From Trichaptum fuscoviolaceum (Eukaryota; Basidiomycota; Agaricomycetes; Hymenochaetales; Trichaptaceae): DNA of 64,000 nt. The notes beneath the pieces are model-generated. The model made no database searches. It saw only the letters and a program-made list of their open reading frames with translations, and was not told the DNA's origin. Below are positions 51,170 to 63,034 of the stretch, piece after piece. The first letter of the stretch is position 1, and each line of letters starts with the position of its first letter. Both the position numbers and the translations under genes were made by a program. The stretch covers positions 1,295,317-1,359,316 of the forward strand of contig CAJSYZ010000012.1 in NCBI GenBank assembly GCA_910574455.1. Direction: 5' to 3'.

Positions 51170-51575
51170 CCCTCCTTCGAATTATTGAGGCCACGAATGA
51201 CTTTTTATGAAAAGCAGTGATCAAGACGAAAACAAAGCGCCAACTTGGAACACGTTCAGTTACTACTTTCTCGCCCGGTCACGGTCGCGTCGCGTCTTCA
51301 ACTTGAACTTGAAGTTAGCTTGAATTGGAAACTTGAACACCCGCAGCGTTAACCGATATGAAATCCACGAACATAAACTACAGAATGTACATAGATGTTG
51401 CAATTTATGACTCAGACATGGTCACATAGATAGTTCACAAGAGTATATATACAGTACACCCAAGTAAGCAAATAACTCTGACGAAGAGAAAGTTGTTAAA
51501 CTTCAGCGTTTGCCGCCGTGTGGCTGACTGTGGCTGACAATAAACCACGGTTACGACTACACCACACCCCGGTTG
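51170..51575. promoter_or_regulatory. RAD17 promoter region and copy junction
   Basis: Upstream DNA of RAD17 copy 1, ending at the junction with copy 2. It contains CACCACACC (51560-51568), which is also found beside the left breakpoint. Near 51300 there is a cluster of CTTGAA repeats. No coding signal. Confidence 0.55.
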
Positions 51576-51705
51576 AGAACAAAACAACAAGCCCAAAGCG
51601 TCTATTTGTTCGCCACAAATTCAAAGGGTATAAAGGAGTGCAAGGCCGGACGGACTGACTCCACCTCCTTTTGACCTCCTACCTCCACTACTGTCAACTT
51701 TCAGC

Positions 51706-52035
51706 ATGTCGGTATTCGCCTTTCAGCACCTTTTCACCAAGGACCCCTCCGACAGGTAGTCCAGCCACCGAGTCTAACCACTACTCTCGACATCGGTGTG
51801 CTCGTACTTTCCTAGGGACCCGTCCACAGCACTTCCTGGGTACTTCAGCCTCCGGGCACGTCGCGCCGGTACGCCGTCATGGTGGCAGCAATGTCGCCCT
51901 CTGCACCGTGGAAAGCGTCGCGGAAGACGGCCGTCGGTCCCCTGCATTAGGCAGGGCAACATACCCGAGCGGCGGCCACCCCGTACTCCCGAGTCGCGTC
52001 TGCATGCCCGGTCTCGTGGAAATGCAGAGTGCTGA
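51706..52035 (+). CDS. Candidate Arg-rich small protein, copy 2 (doubtful)
   Basis: Counterpart of 37312-37641, exons 51706-51755 and 51816-52035, 89 aa. Two residue changes in exon 1 (Ala to Val, Ser to Phe) and none seen in exon 2. TATAAA lies at about 51629. Same doubts as for copy 1. Confidence 0.25.
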
Positions 52036-52284
52036 ACCTCCTGGGGGAAGCGGTCTCTGCGGCGGGGAAACATGCCTTTAGAATAGTATGTAGTTAGGTC
52101 TTCGGACGGTCGCTGGGACGGAGAGTTCGGCGGCCACCTCGTATACCCAGGACGCGTTTGCATGCCCGGCCCTGTGGTGATGCACTGGCTGTCTGTCCCT
52201 GAATGGGCGGTGGTCTTTGCGACGGGGAAACATGCGTAGAGTTAGATAGAATTAGGATTCTGGATGGCGGTGGGGCGAGTCCGA
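51970..52284 (+). repeat. Two imperfect tandem units of about 158 bp, copy 2
   Basis: Same pair of GC-rich units as at 37576-37890, unit starts at 51970 and 52128. I see no differences from copy 1 inside this pair. Confidence 0.75.
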
Positions 52285-52791
52285 CACTCGCTACCGGGAG
52301 TTTTTCGCGCTCAGCAAGACCCAAACGGGTCTAAACTTGGGTGCCGGTAATCCCCCCAAGGCTGGCGTGTTTTTATCCTCATCCTCCCTTCAATGGGCGA
52401 GAATCGTTTTTTTTTTGCGGGAGTAACGAACAACACACCCACACCCGCATCTACCTTGTGTGATCGTCAAAGGCCTGGATTTTCTGAGACATAAGTGCTA
52501 ACATCCCGACTCACAGCTGTTTGGTACCTCGGGCCTTATTTGAGTTGCGTCCACTCAGCAGGTCGCGTTCAGCCGATCATGAGCACATCCACCTGATACT
52601 TCGACGAGCTCGTCGCAAGTCTCGGCTCGATTCTGTCCTCTACCTCATTGGGGGGCATTGGAAAAACATCAATTCTATTTCTTAGACCAAATTCCAGCCT
52701 GCATCTAAGAGATGTAGAGCCAGGACTCCGTCTAGTTGCGTTCCTAATTGCGTTCATTAAATCCAAAATGACGGAGTTCCAGCCGTAGAAG

Positions 52792-52890
52792 TAGCCTCGT
52801 AACCAGGCCAAGCTACTTTCTTTATACGGCTTGGTTACACCTTCCGAGCAAAGCGACCCATATAAGTAACCTGGTCTGGTTACGAGACTA
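52792..52890. mobile_element. MITE-like element with terminal inverted repeats
   Basis: About 99 bp, present in copy 2 only. The ends TAGCCTCGTAACCAGGCCA and (reverse complement of the right end) TAGTCTCGTAACCAGACCA match over about 22 bp with four mismatches. It is flanked by CCGTAGAAG(T) at 52783-52792 and 52891-52900, a 9-10 bp target-site duplication. The same site occurs once and uninterrupted in copy 1 (38397-38406). It encodes no protein, so it would be moved in trans. The 9-10 bp duplication suggests a Mutator-like mobiliser over hAT (8 bp), but this is not certain. Confidence 0.82.
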
Positions 52891-53591
52891 CCGTAGAAGT
52901 CCTTTTCTAGTCCGAAACGTATGACCTATCAGTCGATATCACAACAAGGAAATGATGATGCAAGACATTACCTGTATGTGACATATGAGTCGAGGGAAAT
53001 CGGCATGAAAGTTTGTAAGTCAACAAGGCCTTTCAAGTTGGTCCGATTATATGATGCCATGTATTTGCCTCTCGAGTCTCGCTGTACATAAAGTTTACAC
53101 CCTACACAGCGCATACGAAGTAGTGAGTCCTTTATCTGCGAATCTGCGCTACGTAGCAAACATCCCGAGTGATTATCGGAGCTCCGTGAAGTATTCGCAT
53201 TGTTCAGGGATTTAGTAGAATGAAGACTCGACGCGTAGCCTTACAAGAGCGAACTTGATTGATACGATTGTCACACGAAATTGAGATCTGTATGGAAAGC
53301 ACCGTGATAACTGGCTTCACGCTACCTGCACGAAATTAAGATACGAAATATCGAGCGGGACTCATCACCCTGGTGTCGCGAGAGACGGTCGTAAAAGTCA
53401 AGCCAGATGCGGAGGCTTTAGGTGTTACACGGCGAGCTCACATCTAGCCCGCGGACCCGGTGCAATCGTTTACTGTCCACAGTCCATCTCCGCCGACTGG
53501 ACTGGTGTAGAATAGGCTGGTTTGTGGTCGTCTCGCAGACATGATAGTGGCAGAGATTAACGAAAAAGAAACCTTAGAGAATCGATATTTA

Positions 53592-53614
53592 CTGCGCATG
53601 AAGTTCATGCGCAG
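53592..53614. promoter_or_regulatory. 23-bp palindrome upstream of the kinase, copy 2
   Basis: Identical to 39097-39119: two 11-base arms around one central G, about 275 bp before the kinase ATG. Confidence 0.45.
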
Positions 53615-53888
53615 ACGTTAGATGACCTGGACCGACGTCTGAAAATGAAGCTTTTAGTTTTTGTTGCCAGTATATCGAACTTGTCTCACACCGGCGCAGT
53701 GAAGTCCAGAAGACCGGTCAAGAAACCAATGAAACTTCCGGTGAGGCAATTAAGATTTCCGACAGTCTGAGATCAAATAGCATATCGTATATATGCGCTG
53801 TAACTCGGAGACACCGCCCTCCATTGCACTTACACTGCATTCTCATTGTCTACTGCTTTTTGCTGTACACTTGCGATAAACTTGCGAT

Positions 53889-56628
53889 ATGAACGGTCAG
53901 AAGATCAACGATGCGTCCGCCTGGTCTCTACTTGAGAACGTGAGTTTTACTTGCTTCTTTCCCATATGCCTTCAACTCACAACGACGTAACTATGCAGCA
54001 GAATACGGTGGTTGCCTTCACTCCGTCTACAACTGACCCTAAAGATGTAACCTGGGCTTCATTGCAACGTGCCAGCAATGGAGCTTTGGGTGAGTCCGAT
54101 GGGAAGGGCGTGACGGTGGTGGATCCCCCAATTGTCGTACGGACGGAACTCTCGAAGCGACTCGACAAGTACGGGATCAAGAAGTGCATCGGTGCGGGAG
54201 CCTCAGGGAAGGTCTACTCTGGTGAGGTGACTTGTCGCAGCGGTACGGTGGCCACTGTCGCTTTGAAAGTCATTTCACGAGATGGGCTTACCGAGGGCTC
54301 CAAATCTCTTATCCTCTCTGAATTAAAAGTTCTGAAGACGCTAACTGAGTGTGAATTTCAGCATGCTATCCAGCTCAAGGAAGCATTCCATGATGATCAA
54401 CACTTGTATCTCGTCACAGTAAGTGCGGTGTTTGTCGGCGGGCGAGCACTCGAGTCTAATGACATTGACTACAGGACTTGGCGCGATTGGGAAGTTTGAG
54501 TGACATTATGAAGCGGACGACCTTCGACGCTGATCGAGTGCGCTTCACGATGGCGGTCCTCGTATGTCACTTCTCTTTGCTAAAGTAAACACCTTCCTCA
54601 TGCTCCTTTGTCTTAGGTTCAAGCCGTAGATGGTGTTCACCAACGAGGCATCGTCCATCGCGACATCAAGCCCGACAATGTCTTCTTCGGTGAAGACGGG
54701 TACCCATTGCTCGGGGATTTCGGTATTGCTCGGCAGTTCTCCCTCAGCGCTGGGTCCGTGCCACCGGAGACTGTTGAGTTCCTAAGTAAGTTCCATGATA
54801 CTAATGTGACAGTTGGAAGATGTGGTACGCACGGGTACATGGCTCCGGAGATCCTGCGCGGGAGGGCGTACTCGTATGGCGTAGATGTCTTCTCACTCGG
54901 GGTTCTGTTTTACCAGATGTTGCACCGTGGACAAGTGAGTTGACAGACTTATCGTGACTGCCTTCGACGCGCTTATCATTTCCCAGCTACCTTTCACTGG
55001 TGGCAGTCTGCAGGATATGATCGACGCCGAGCTTTGTTCTGCTCATAAAGTCGATGATGAAGATCGATTGAGGCAGCCACAAGCTTTCGATCTGCTTGAT
55101 AAAGTGAGTCCCCCATTCCACGTCTCTGGCTCCGCCAGCTTACTGATCACGGTATTTCAGCTTCTTGAGAAGTCGCCTGCCGATCGTATCAACTTGGAGG
55201 CAGCCAAGAACCATCCGTATTTTGAAGAAATGTAAGCACCTTACAGATGGGTCCGTCGGCCAAAATAACCGATTTTCACTCTCCTTCAGTGACTGGGATC
55301 TCGTTGAGAAGAAGGCATATAAAGTTTCATGTGAGTATGGACTTCTCTAGCTCGAACAAAATCTCATAGGCTTTTTTTCTTCAGTCGGTTGGTATTGCAG
55401 TTTGCAAGCGCAGTCCCCCACCATCGGTAGTGAGAAGGCCCCGATTCACAAGAGCACCCTCGTCGGAGAGCGTGTGTTTTCTGCGCAGTACGATCCCGAC
55501 TTACATGGCTTTGACGTCCGGTCACTTCCCATTGAGCCACGCGAATGGGCCCGTACGATCGAATCCGACGTCCAGTGGCCGAAGATTGTTCAGACGCCCG
55601 CCTCAGACACTGGCCTCGACGAATTGGATCTCTCAGGAGAGATTTCTTCTCAGCTTTTGGACTCCATTCCGTGCCTGGAGGACGAAGAGGATGAAGATTA
55701 TCTTGACTACGACGATCCGTGCATCCAGAGGTGGGCAGGCGGTTGGAAATCGATGTACGATGGTCGACTCGGCTCATCGAGCTCGCTAAGCGGACTTGGA
55801 GGTGGAGACGATGAGGACGAGGGAGAGGGAGAGGGAGAGGATGATGTGGGAACGGAGATGGACGGAGATGACGAGATGGACGTGGACGGAGAGGATGATG
55901 AGGATGATGACATGTCCGACGAGGAAGACGAGGAGGACGATGAGGATGAAGACAGTTCCGACGAGGAAGACGAAGACATGGTTGAGGTCATGATCGGGGG
56001 ATTGGAGGACTTCGATGAGGCAAGTTCCGACGAGGAGGAGGAGGAGGAGGAAGTGGAGGAGACGGAATGGGTGCTCGAGTGGATGGAGAACTGGGACGCC
56101 GTCAACAGCTCACGACTCGGTCCAAACATGGTTATCTCCACTGAGAGGGATCCCGTCCCCGAGAACGCTAAACGCCTCGGGTTCGATGAAGATGGGAACC
56201 GGATCACCTTCGTCGTGCATGCGCCAAAGCAGCTTCGTGACACCGTCAGCATCGATACTCAAGGTTGGAACACCGACGGTCTCGCAACGTTGATTGGGAT
56301 GGACTCTATCGTGAAGAAGCAGTCTAGCCCCAAGCCCAAGAAACGTGTGCGCTTCGCGCTGCCCGACGAGGAGAACACGGACGTTGACGCTGCGCCTGCA
56401 TCAAGTTCATCTTCGACGCTCGAATCGAAGTCGGAGGAGACAGTCTCGTGGATCAACAGCGCAGTCCTCCCGTCGTTTGACATAGCGGCAGAAGATTCGA
56501 CAAGCTGGGATTCAAGTAGCACCCTTTCCGATGAGGAACGGGAGCCCTTCAAGCCACTAGTGGACATGGAGACATCCTGGATTGACAGCTCATCCGATAT
56601 GGTGGACTTCAATTCTTTCAGTTTCTAG
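53889..56628 (+). CDS. Ser/Thr protein kinase with long acidic C-terminal tail, copy 2 (intact)
   Basis: Eight exons: 53889-53939, 53999-54418, 54475-54561, 54617-54934, 54987-55103, 55161-55231, 55290-55330, 55385-56628; 782 aa. The kinase domain has all key residues: IGAGASGKV (81-89), VALK lysine (about 117), helix-C Glu (about 135), HRDIKPDN (200-207), DFG (220-222), APE (262-264) and a D-V-F-S-L-G helix-F motif. From about 375 a non-kinase tail begins. Residues about 465-590 are mostly Asp and Glu in an uninterrupted repeat-like tract. The tail ends in a Ser-rich part with KKRVRFALPDEE, which resembles an RVxF docking site for protein phosphatase 1. Substrates are unknown. An acidic tail may bind histones or other basic partners; this is speculation. 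Confidence 0.85.
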
Positions 56629-59600
56629 GTAGCGAGTTGGGATGAGGTTGCGGGCGTTGTTTTGGATGAGATTGTTGGTCTTCCGGCGAGATAGAAGCAG
56701 CGCGTTGAGATTGACATGCTCAGGTGAGTAACACTGAATCCTGCATTCTCTAACAACCCAGGTTTTGGTCGCTATCCGTTAGTGGCCTTGACGGGCCACG
56801 TAAGTTGCTCCATTCTTCATCATTGCGCCAAAGATGTCTGACAACTCCTACATCCCACAGTGCTTTCGCGCCAGGCCCCGTTGGAGTTAAATCAACGGGG
56901 CTACGTAGGACTAGGAGAACGAGCGCATTAAATGGGCATCACGGAACTATTGCTACGGCCAACCGTTTGTCCATGTCAGGGAGGAACGGGGAGGCGTGAG
57001 GAGCTGCAAGGTGAGCCACTTGACTCAAAGTGGGGGATGTTGGCTGGACGACTCCTACGCGGAAAAAAAGAGGCACCGGGCCAGGAGCCTGAAGGAAGAC
57101 GTCTGGGACGTGCCCCCGTATGCCGTTACTCGTATGGTTCATCGGCGCGCTGTGCGCGTCTTCGCGGAAGAATATAGTATACGCAATTATCAAAGCTGCT
57201 GTTGATGGAGGCCGGGGACGCAGAGCGCAAAGGATGGCAAAGGTGGGCGGGCTATGGTGGAGGCAGAAATCATTGTTCATCCAAACTGTGCTACACAGGA
57301 TGGTGATAAAGACTCGATCTTTTGCGACTTCGTATCACTTGGTCTCACAAGCGCGTCCGGTAAGATCTCGGGATCCATGGTTACGCTTCGCAGTAGACAT
57401 CTGCAGGCGCATCCGACGGACATTGTCTTCATACTCAAGCATCATGCTACATTGCTTCGGCTCGGGCTCCGGGTATGAGTCTTTAGGAGAATGTGCTCAA
57501 AGGACAGCTCCATCAGCTACTTGCGTAATTGCTGAATTTGAATCCGTAAGTCCAGGTTTTCACAGTTAGTTACAATTGCTAACGGCTAACCTAAAGATTT
57601 CATTTTCAAAAGTTCTTGCTATCCAACTTTGCTTGCGCTCCGGATTACTTGTCGTCCCAGGCCTACACACCCCTTCAGGTATCCCCGATTCTGCGTTATA
57701 TCATCGCCTTTTGCATGGAGGCCAAGAGCTTACATCAAGCTCATAGCCTCGGCCTCCGGATTCTAACACCTTCCTTTGCCCAGTTTCTTTAGCGCTGGAA
57801 CCGAAGTCTGCCCCAACAGCCCGACTTTTTCCATCATTCTCGCCTGTCAACCATGCGAACGAGGCTCCCCGTTCGCCATCACACCGCCATTCGCTGATTG
57901 GTCTCGCTGAGTTAATTTGGCGGCCATCCTCGACACTCGCGGTCTCAAAGCAAGACTTTGCTCGATCGATTCTTGATCCCGGAAGACGTTGAGTATAAAA
58001 TGGCTGAGACACCAATATGTGATTGTGATGAGGGGGCTGGACCAGAAGGAAAACGATGTTCGAAAATTAGTGCTGGTATTTGCAAGCATAGCTGTGACTT
58101 CGATCATCGCCATCGAGTGTTAAGCAGGACCCTTGGGCAATACGGAGAGGCATCAAGGGGGTGGGGGAACATGTCCTTGGATGAGGGAGGAAGATGATAA
58201 CTAGGGGAGTGAGGAGTTGAGCGCATGGCAGCGGTACTCGTAAGCAATTAGCAGGTTTCGTCCTTGGTGAAGTGCGAGAACATACGCCAGCATCGGAGGA
58301 CATGAAGGGACGGCTGAAAGGCTTTACCCATATGGCCGGCAAGAGATAGGTATTCGCACAACATACACGGGGCACCTCGAGTGAATCTGTCAAATCTATG
58401 ACACTCTATCCACTTGTTGCATGAGATGCACGAAGGGTGTACAGAACGCTCCCAACTCGTTTGGCATGAGTAAGAATCCGTTTCGATTAACAGATTGTCT
58501 AGTAACTTCCTGCGCTATGTTTCAACCAACGTCGTATCACAGTAGTTCTGGTCACAGTCTATGTTTGCCGCCTCCGAGTTCAAGACATAATTGATAATCC
58601 TTTGCGTACGAATTCGTCACGTCAGAATTGGCGACCTCGAGGATACGCATGCTTGTTTCATCAAGACCATCGCACAAATTCTTGCAGTATCGTTCAGCCC
58701 GTATTACCCGATGCCTTTCCATTACCCCCTCCCCCACACATCTTCCTTCATTTTGACCGCCTTCGCCATCATTGAAACCACCACTACATCAAGCCATAGA
58801 AACAATCTGCCTGGTAAAAAGCTTAGGTTCGTCGTTGACATTGCACCTGAATTGTCTCCAGGTGAAGCCAGTGGCGATGATTGATGTAATAATCATGCAA
58901 CCTGATATCAGGTAGAGCACCGGCAGAGAGAGAGAGGCTAAGACATCCAGATCCTAGCAAAACCTGGTGTACAAGACAGAGCACATCGGCGACAGAGTGT
59001 AAAACCTTTGACTTTGCAAAGGATCCAACTCTTGCTATAGAGCATATGTGCGCGAAAAGGAGACAGATTAATGCCATGGTGGAATCGTGATTTTAGAAAT
59101 AACGCACAAATCGATTATTGAACTCCAGTCGGTACCCGCATGAGCATTTTCGCTGCTTTATTAGGGTTCGATAACAGGCTATCGCGGAAGATTGGATGCT
59201 ATATGTAAGCGGATATATTTCGACTCCAGTAGTTTGTAACAAACAGCTAAAAGTCAGACGTACGGGGTTGGATGACTCTGTTGTTAGAACATAAAGTTAC
59301 TCTCACTACTACCAGTGACTCTACCATAAGGCTGAGGCGGCTACTACAAATAGAGCCAAACTGCACTACACTGCTCAAGTTGCCGGCGCCCGATGGCAGT
59401 CTCTCAACCTCAAACTTGCAGTCGTATGCATTCTATCTTGCTCCTTAGCCGCTACGAATGTTCCTTCCCTCTCGCATAACAAGAAAGAAATGCTGGGAAA
59501 TTGGTCATAGCGCAACGAGAAAGGGACAAGCTTTCTAAAAGCTCAACAACTCAGCCGTCGGCAAATACTGTCAATGTGGTTCAATTAATGCGAGTTCATT

Positions 59601-60246
59601 CGTGGGTCTCAATCTCTCTCTCTTTCCTCTGGTCGCTTCCTTATAATCTTTGCCATTAACGCATAATTGGAGCGCTCATTTGAATCTCGTGCTTGGATCA
59701 CTTATATCTTACTTCTTCGGAAGCCGCTCTCGTTGCAAACTCAGATTACCTTGTTGGAATACATACTGTAACGGGGAACCATCACACTATGAGGTATCAG
59801 TGTATCAGTGAAGTCGGCCGGCGTTCTGTAGGCCTCTTCATACCAAGTTAGCAGGCGGACTTTGTCAATTATGCCAGTGTCTGGGGATTAGCACGGTCCC
59901 GATCAACAGAAGATGGACCTCGTGCTGTGTGTGTGTTCACCTAGGCCGCCTTACTACATAGTCGCGTGCAAGTGAGGTCAACTCACCATCTGTGGCTCGC
60001 TCCAAACTTCCGCTTTCTATCCTTGAATGCTAGAACCGGAGGACACAGCGATCTTCATTCTCTTGATCACACTTAGTATATGCTACCCGTTCACAGGAGA
60101 ACAAGCCTGTTGTCTATTGGATACATGAGACTGTCTCGAACACTTTCATTGTGCTTTTGATTCATCGGGTGGCTACACGATGGCTCCCTCGTAGTCATGT
60201 TTGGAAGAGGCTATGTTGCCTTTGAACTGGGCGATTGGTTACGTTC
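56629..60246. other. Gene-poor 3.6 kb, copy 2
   Basis: Equivalent to 42134-45746. The same two small open frames persist (57254-57478; 58000-58197) without motifs. Small indels and substitutions are more frequent here than in the gene regions, as expected for non-coding DNA. Confidence 0.4.
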
Positions 60247-60789
60247 ATGTCGAGGAACAACGTTGGCGCGAACCTGGAGAGCGTGAGTTCATTCTTTCTC
60301 GTCGCAAACGGAATGATTCTGCTTACACCCATGATAGAAGTCTTTAGGATCCCCTAACCTCGTCACAATCATTGCTGAGTGTCTCTACAAGTGGACCGAC
60401 TCTACATATTCCGATACCGACTAGCAGCATAAATTATATTTTACTTCGCGCACGAGTCAATTAATAGACCATGTTATGGCGGATTTAGTGGAACTCATGA
60501 CTCGGTGCACAGTTCTTCGAAAGTCTTGGTTTACGACGCAAGGCAAAAACGCGATGGACAAGCTTTTGCACCGCGAGTCAACTGTTACAGCTCATGTCAC
60601 CTTGTCTCTGCGTGGTGAAGCGAGAGAAAAGTTCAGCAATTCAATAGTTTCGCAATCGATTCATCTGATTTTTCACAGGTAATGCTTACTTGTCTTACAG
60701 TATCTCGAAATGTTGCTGACCATATTGACATCTTCGTCAGCAACTCTAAGGTTCTTCTTACTCAGCGCCACGCAAAACGGATAATATAA
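60247..60789 (+). pseudogene. Small unknown protein, copy 2, premature stop
   Basis: Counterpart of 45747-46298; exons would be 60247-60282, 60338-60678, 60741-60789. The Lys codon AAG of copy 1 is TAG here (60422-60424), stopping the product after about 40 residues. A 9-nt deletion further on removes three codons without changing the frame. A product reinitiated at the ATG near 60478 would start downstream of the stop. Confidence 0.6.
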
Positions 60790-60839
60790 AAACAGGAACC
60801 ATGTTGTAATCGAACTAAAACTATCCGCTGCAGATCACT

Positions 60840-62144
60840 ATGACGGCGGAGTCGAAGCCTCCTGTACTCTTTACTCCCATCAGGGTGGGAACCTCCTTAC
60901 TCCAACATCGCGTCGCCTTTGCGCCATGCACTCGATTCCGAGCAGACATTGACCATGTCCCGACGAATCTAATGGTCGAATACTACTCACAACGTGCAAG
61001 CACACCGGGCACCCTACTCATAACTGAAGCAACTCCCATTCTTGCCAAAGCCGGAGGATATGACCATGCACCTGGGATTTATACCGATGCACAGATTAAG
61101 GGGTGGAAGAAGGTTCTTATTTTGTGGCATTTACAAACTCAGCTGCTGATATGCTACTTTACACCGGTAGGTAGTAGATGCCATTCATGCCCGTGGATCG
61201 TTCGCCTTCCTTCAGCTCTGGGCTTTAGGACGAGCGGCAAACTCGGAAGTTCTTGCAAAAGAGGCTGCGAGGGCTGGTCTTCCGGCCGACGCTTACCCCG
61301 TTGTGTCTGCGTCGGATATTCCGATGCCAAAGAACCCATTCGGTGATGGTGCCCTCCCACGCCCTCTCACACTATCTGAGATTGATGAGTACGTCGAGTC
61401 TTATGCGGTCGCGGCGGAGAACGCCGTGAGAGGAGCTGGATTCGACGGTATCGAAATACACGGTGCAAATGGATACTTGATTGATCAGTTCCTTCAAACA
61501 AAGTACGTATTGTCGACTACATACAGGGGAATTGAAGTTAATAATTTTATCAATAGTTCAAATAAGCGAACGGATGAATACGGAGGGTCTGTCGAGAACC
61601 GCGCGAGATTTGGCCTCCGCGTAGTCGACGCTATTGTGTCGCGCGTTGGGCCAGAGCACACGGCTATCCGCATTTCGCCTTGGGAGACTGTGCAAGGAAT
61701 GCGAATGCCTGATCCTGTCCCGACTTTTACATACTTTGTTCAACAGCTGAAGGCTCGCCATCCGGATCTTGCATATTTGCATGTCATTGAGGGTAAAGAG
61801 CCGGGTGACTCGCTCGACTTCGTGCGCGAAATATGGAGCGGAGACGGCAAGGGCGTCTTCGTGAGTGCCGGCGGTTTCTCCAGAGAGAGTGCGCTGCGCT
61901 TGGCGGAAGAGAAAGGCGACATTGTTGCATTTGGGAAGTATTTCATTTCAAATGTGGGTGCATTAGCCACATTATGTTGCGTCCTGTCTCGTATTAATAA
62001 AAATAACTCCCCTCTTCACAGCCCGATCTTCCTCGCAGACTTAAGGAGGACCTTCCACTCACCAAATATGACTTTAACACCTTCTACACACCTTTGCTTC
62101 CGAAAGGCTATATTGACTACCCCTTCGCGGACCACGCACCATAG
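60840..62144 (+). CDS. Old Yellow Enzyme family NADH:flavin oxidoreductase, copy 2 (intact)
   Basis: Four exons: 60840-61112, 61171-61502, 61557-61953, 62022-62144; 374 aa. FMN-dependent TIM-barrel enzyme that reduces activated C=C bonds with NAD(P)H. Motifs: [10 protein letters not shown] near the start, [24 protein letters not shown] with His and Asn (about 188 and 191) that bind the substrate carbonyl, [16 protein letters not shown] and [13 protein letters not shown] in the phosphate-binding region. The length is typical for the fungal OYE group. No targeting signal is seen, so a cytosolic enzyme is likely. The natural substrate is unknown. Confidence 0.9.
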
Positions 62145-63034
62145 GGGAGTCGGCACTTTTCTTTCGCTTGCGCAGGATACTTTTGTGTGTTTTTTTTCCC
62201 TCGCCAACTGTAACCACTGTCCGCTATCACAATATATAGTCGTGCATTGAGTTCAAATGAATTTGAGAGAAGTTCGAATAGACCTTGAAAAATAATTTCT
62301 CTGTACAGCGTTTCTCTGTACAGCGCTTTAAGTTGATTCTGGATTATATGAATACTAGTAAGTATACTTATTACTGTCTTCTGTATCTTCAATATTTCTT
62401 CCTATATCCGGCGCCCCTTGGCCCTCACAGAGCACACACAAACCCTTCAACATGGCCCTCCACCTCTTCTTCTGACACGGCCTGTATTTCATTTTCCTGG
62501 GCCTTTTTGTTGTGCTAGTGCAAGGGAGAGTAGGCGATTTAAAGCGCCCCGAGGAAGAGCCGGGAGCGTCCGACATAGCTGATCCTCCCCCGCTCATGAC
62601 AGTGGTAAAAAGGGAGTTAAAAGAGGATGGGCTAGCGTGATTTTGAATTCACTGATGAGCTGCAGCTGCCCTCCTTCAAATCGACAAACTGCCGAGCCTG
62701 CCTGAAGGTAGCTTATGTCTTTGTGGCCTGTGAAGGTAGAATCAAATAACTCTACGACCTCTAAGCTGATTATGAATGCATGGGTGCGGGGTATTGCAGA
62801 ATCTGTCCGACTAAATATTGAGAGGGTTTATGCACAAAATGTACTGCGGGCCGTTGCGACCATTAGATCAAAGAGAAGAAAAGAGGGTTCAGTGATGCTC
62901 TTGCATTTACACAGCTGGAGGCAAAAGAATCGCAAATTAGATTGCATATGGTGATGCTAATAAAACGCCAAAATAAGTCACAAGAATAAATACGCACGCG
63001 ACCTCTGTATAACTCCCACTCCTAAGATGAAGCG
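62145..63034. other. Tail-to-tail spacer between OYE and RAD17, copy 2
   Basis: Non-coding. It differs from copy 1 by a 15-bp tandem gain (near 62310), a deletion of about 22 nt (near 62475) and a further small deletion near 62900. Confidence 0.5.

Larger units (their letters stand above)
37182..51575 (+). repeat. Tandem duplication, copy 1 (about 14.4 kb)
   Basis: Sequence from 37182 onward reappears from 51576 in the same orientation with only scattered substitutions and small indels. The offset is 14394 at the left edge and shifts only through indels (14500 near 45750, 14432 near 48600). The interval up to 51575 is therefore one full unit, if copy 2 continues beyond the window as expected. 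It contains the GC-rich internal repeats, the kinase (broken), the small gene (intact), OYE (broken) and RAD17 (intact). Confidence 0.93.
52285..53888. other. Non-coding stretch with gene relic and TIR insertion, copy 2
   Basis: Equivalent to 37891-39393. Minus-strand relic frames are at 52569-52790 and 52968-53159. The TIR element has landed at the edge of the first of these. The upstream palindrome is retained at 53592-53614. Confidence 0.4.
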
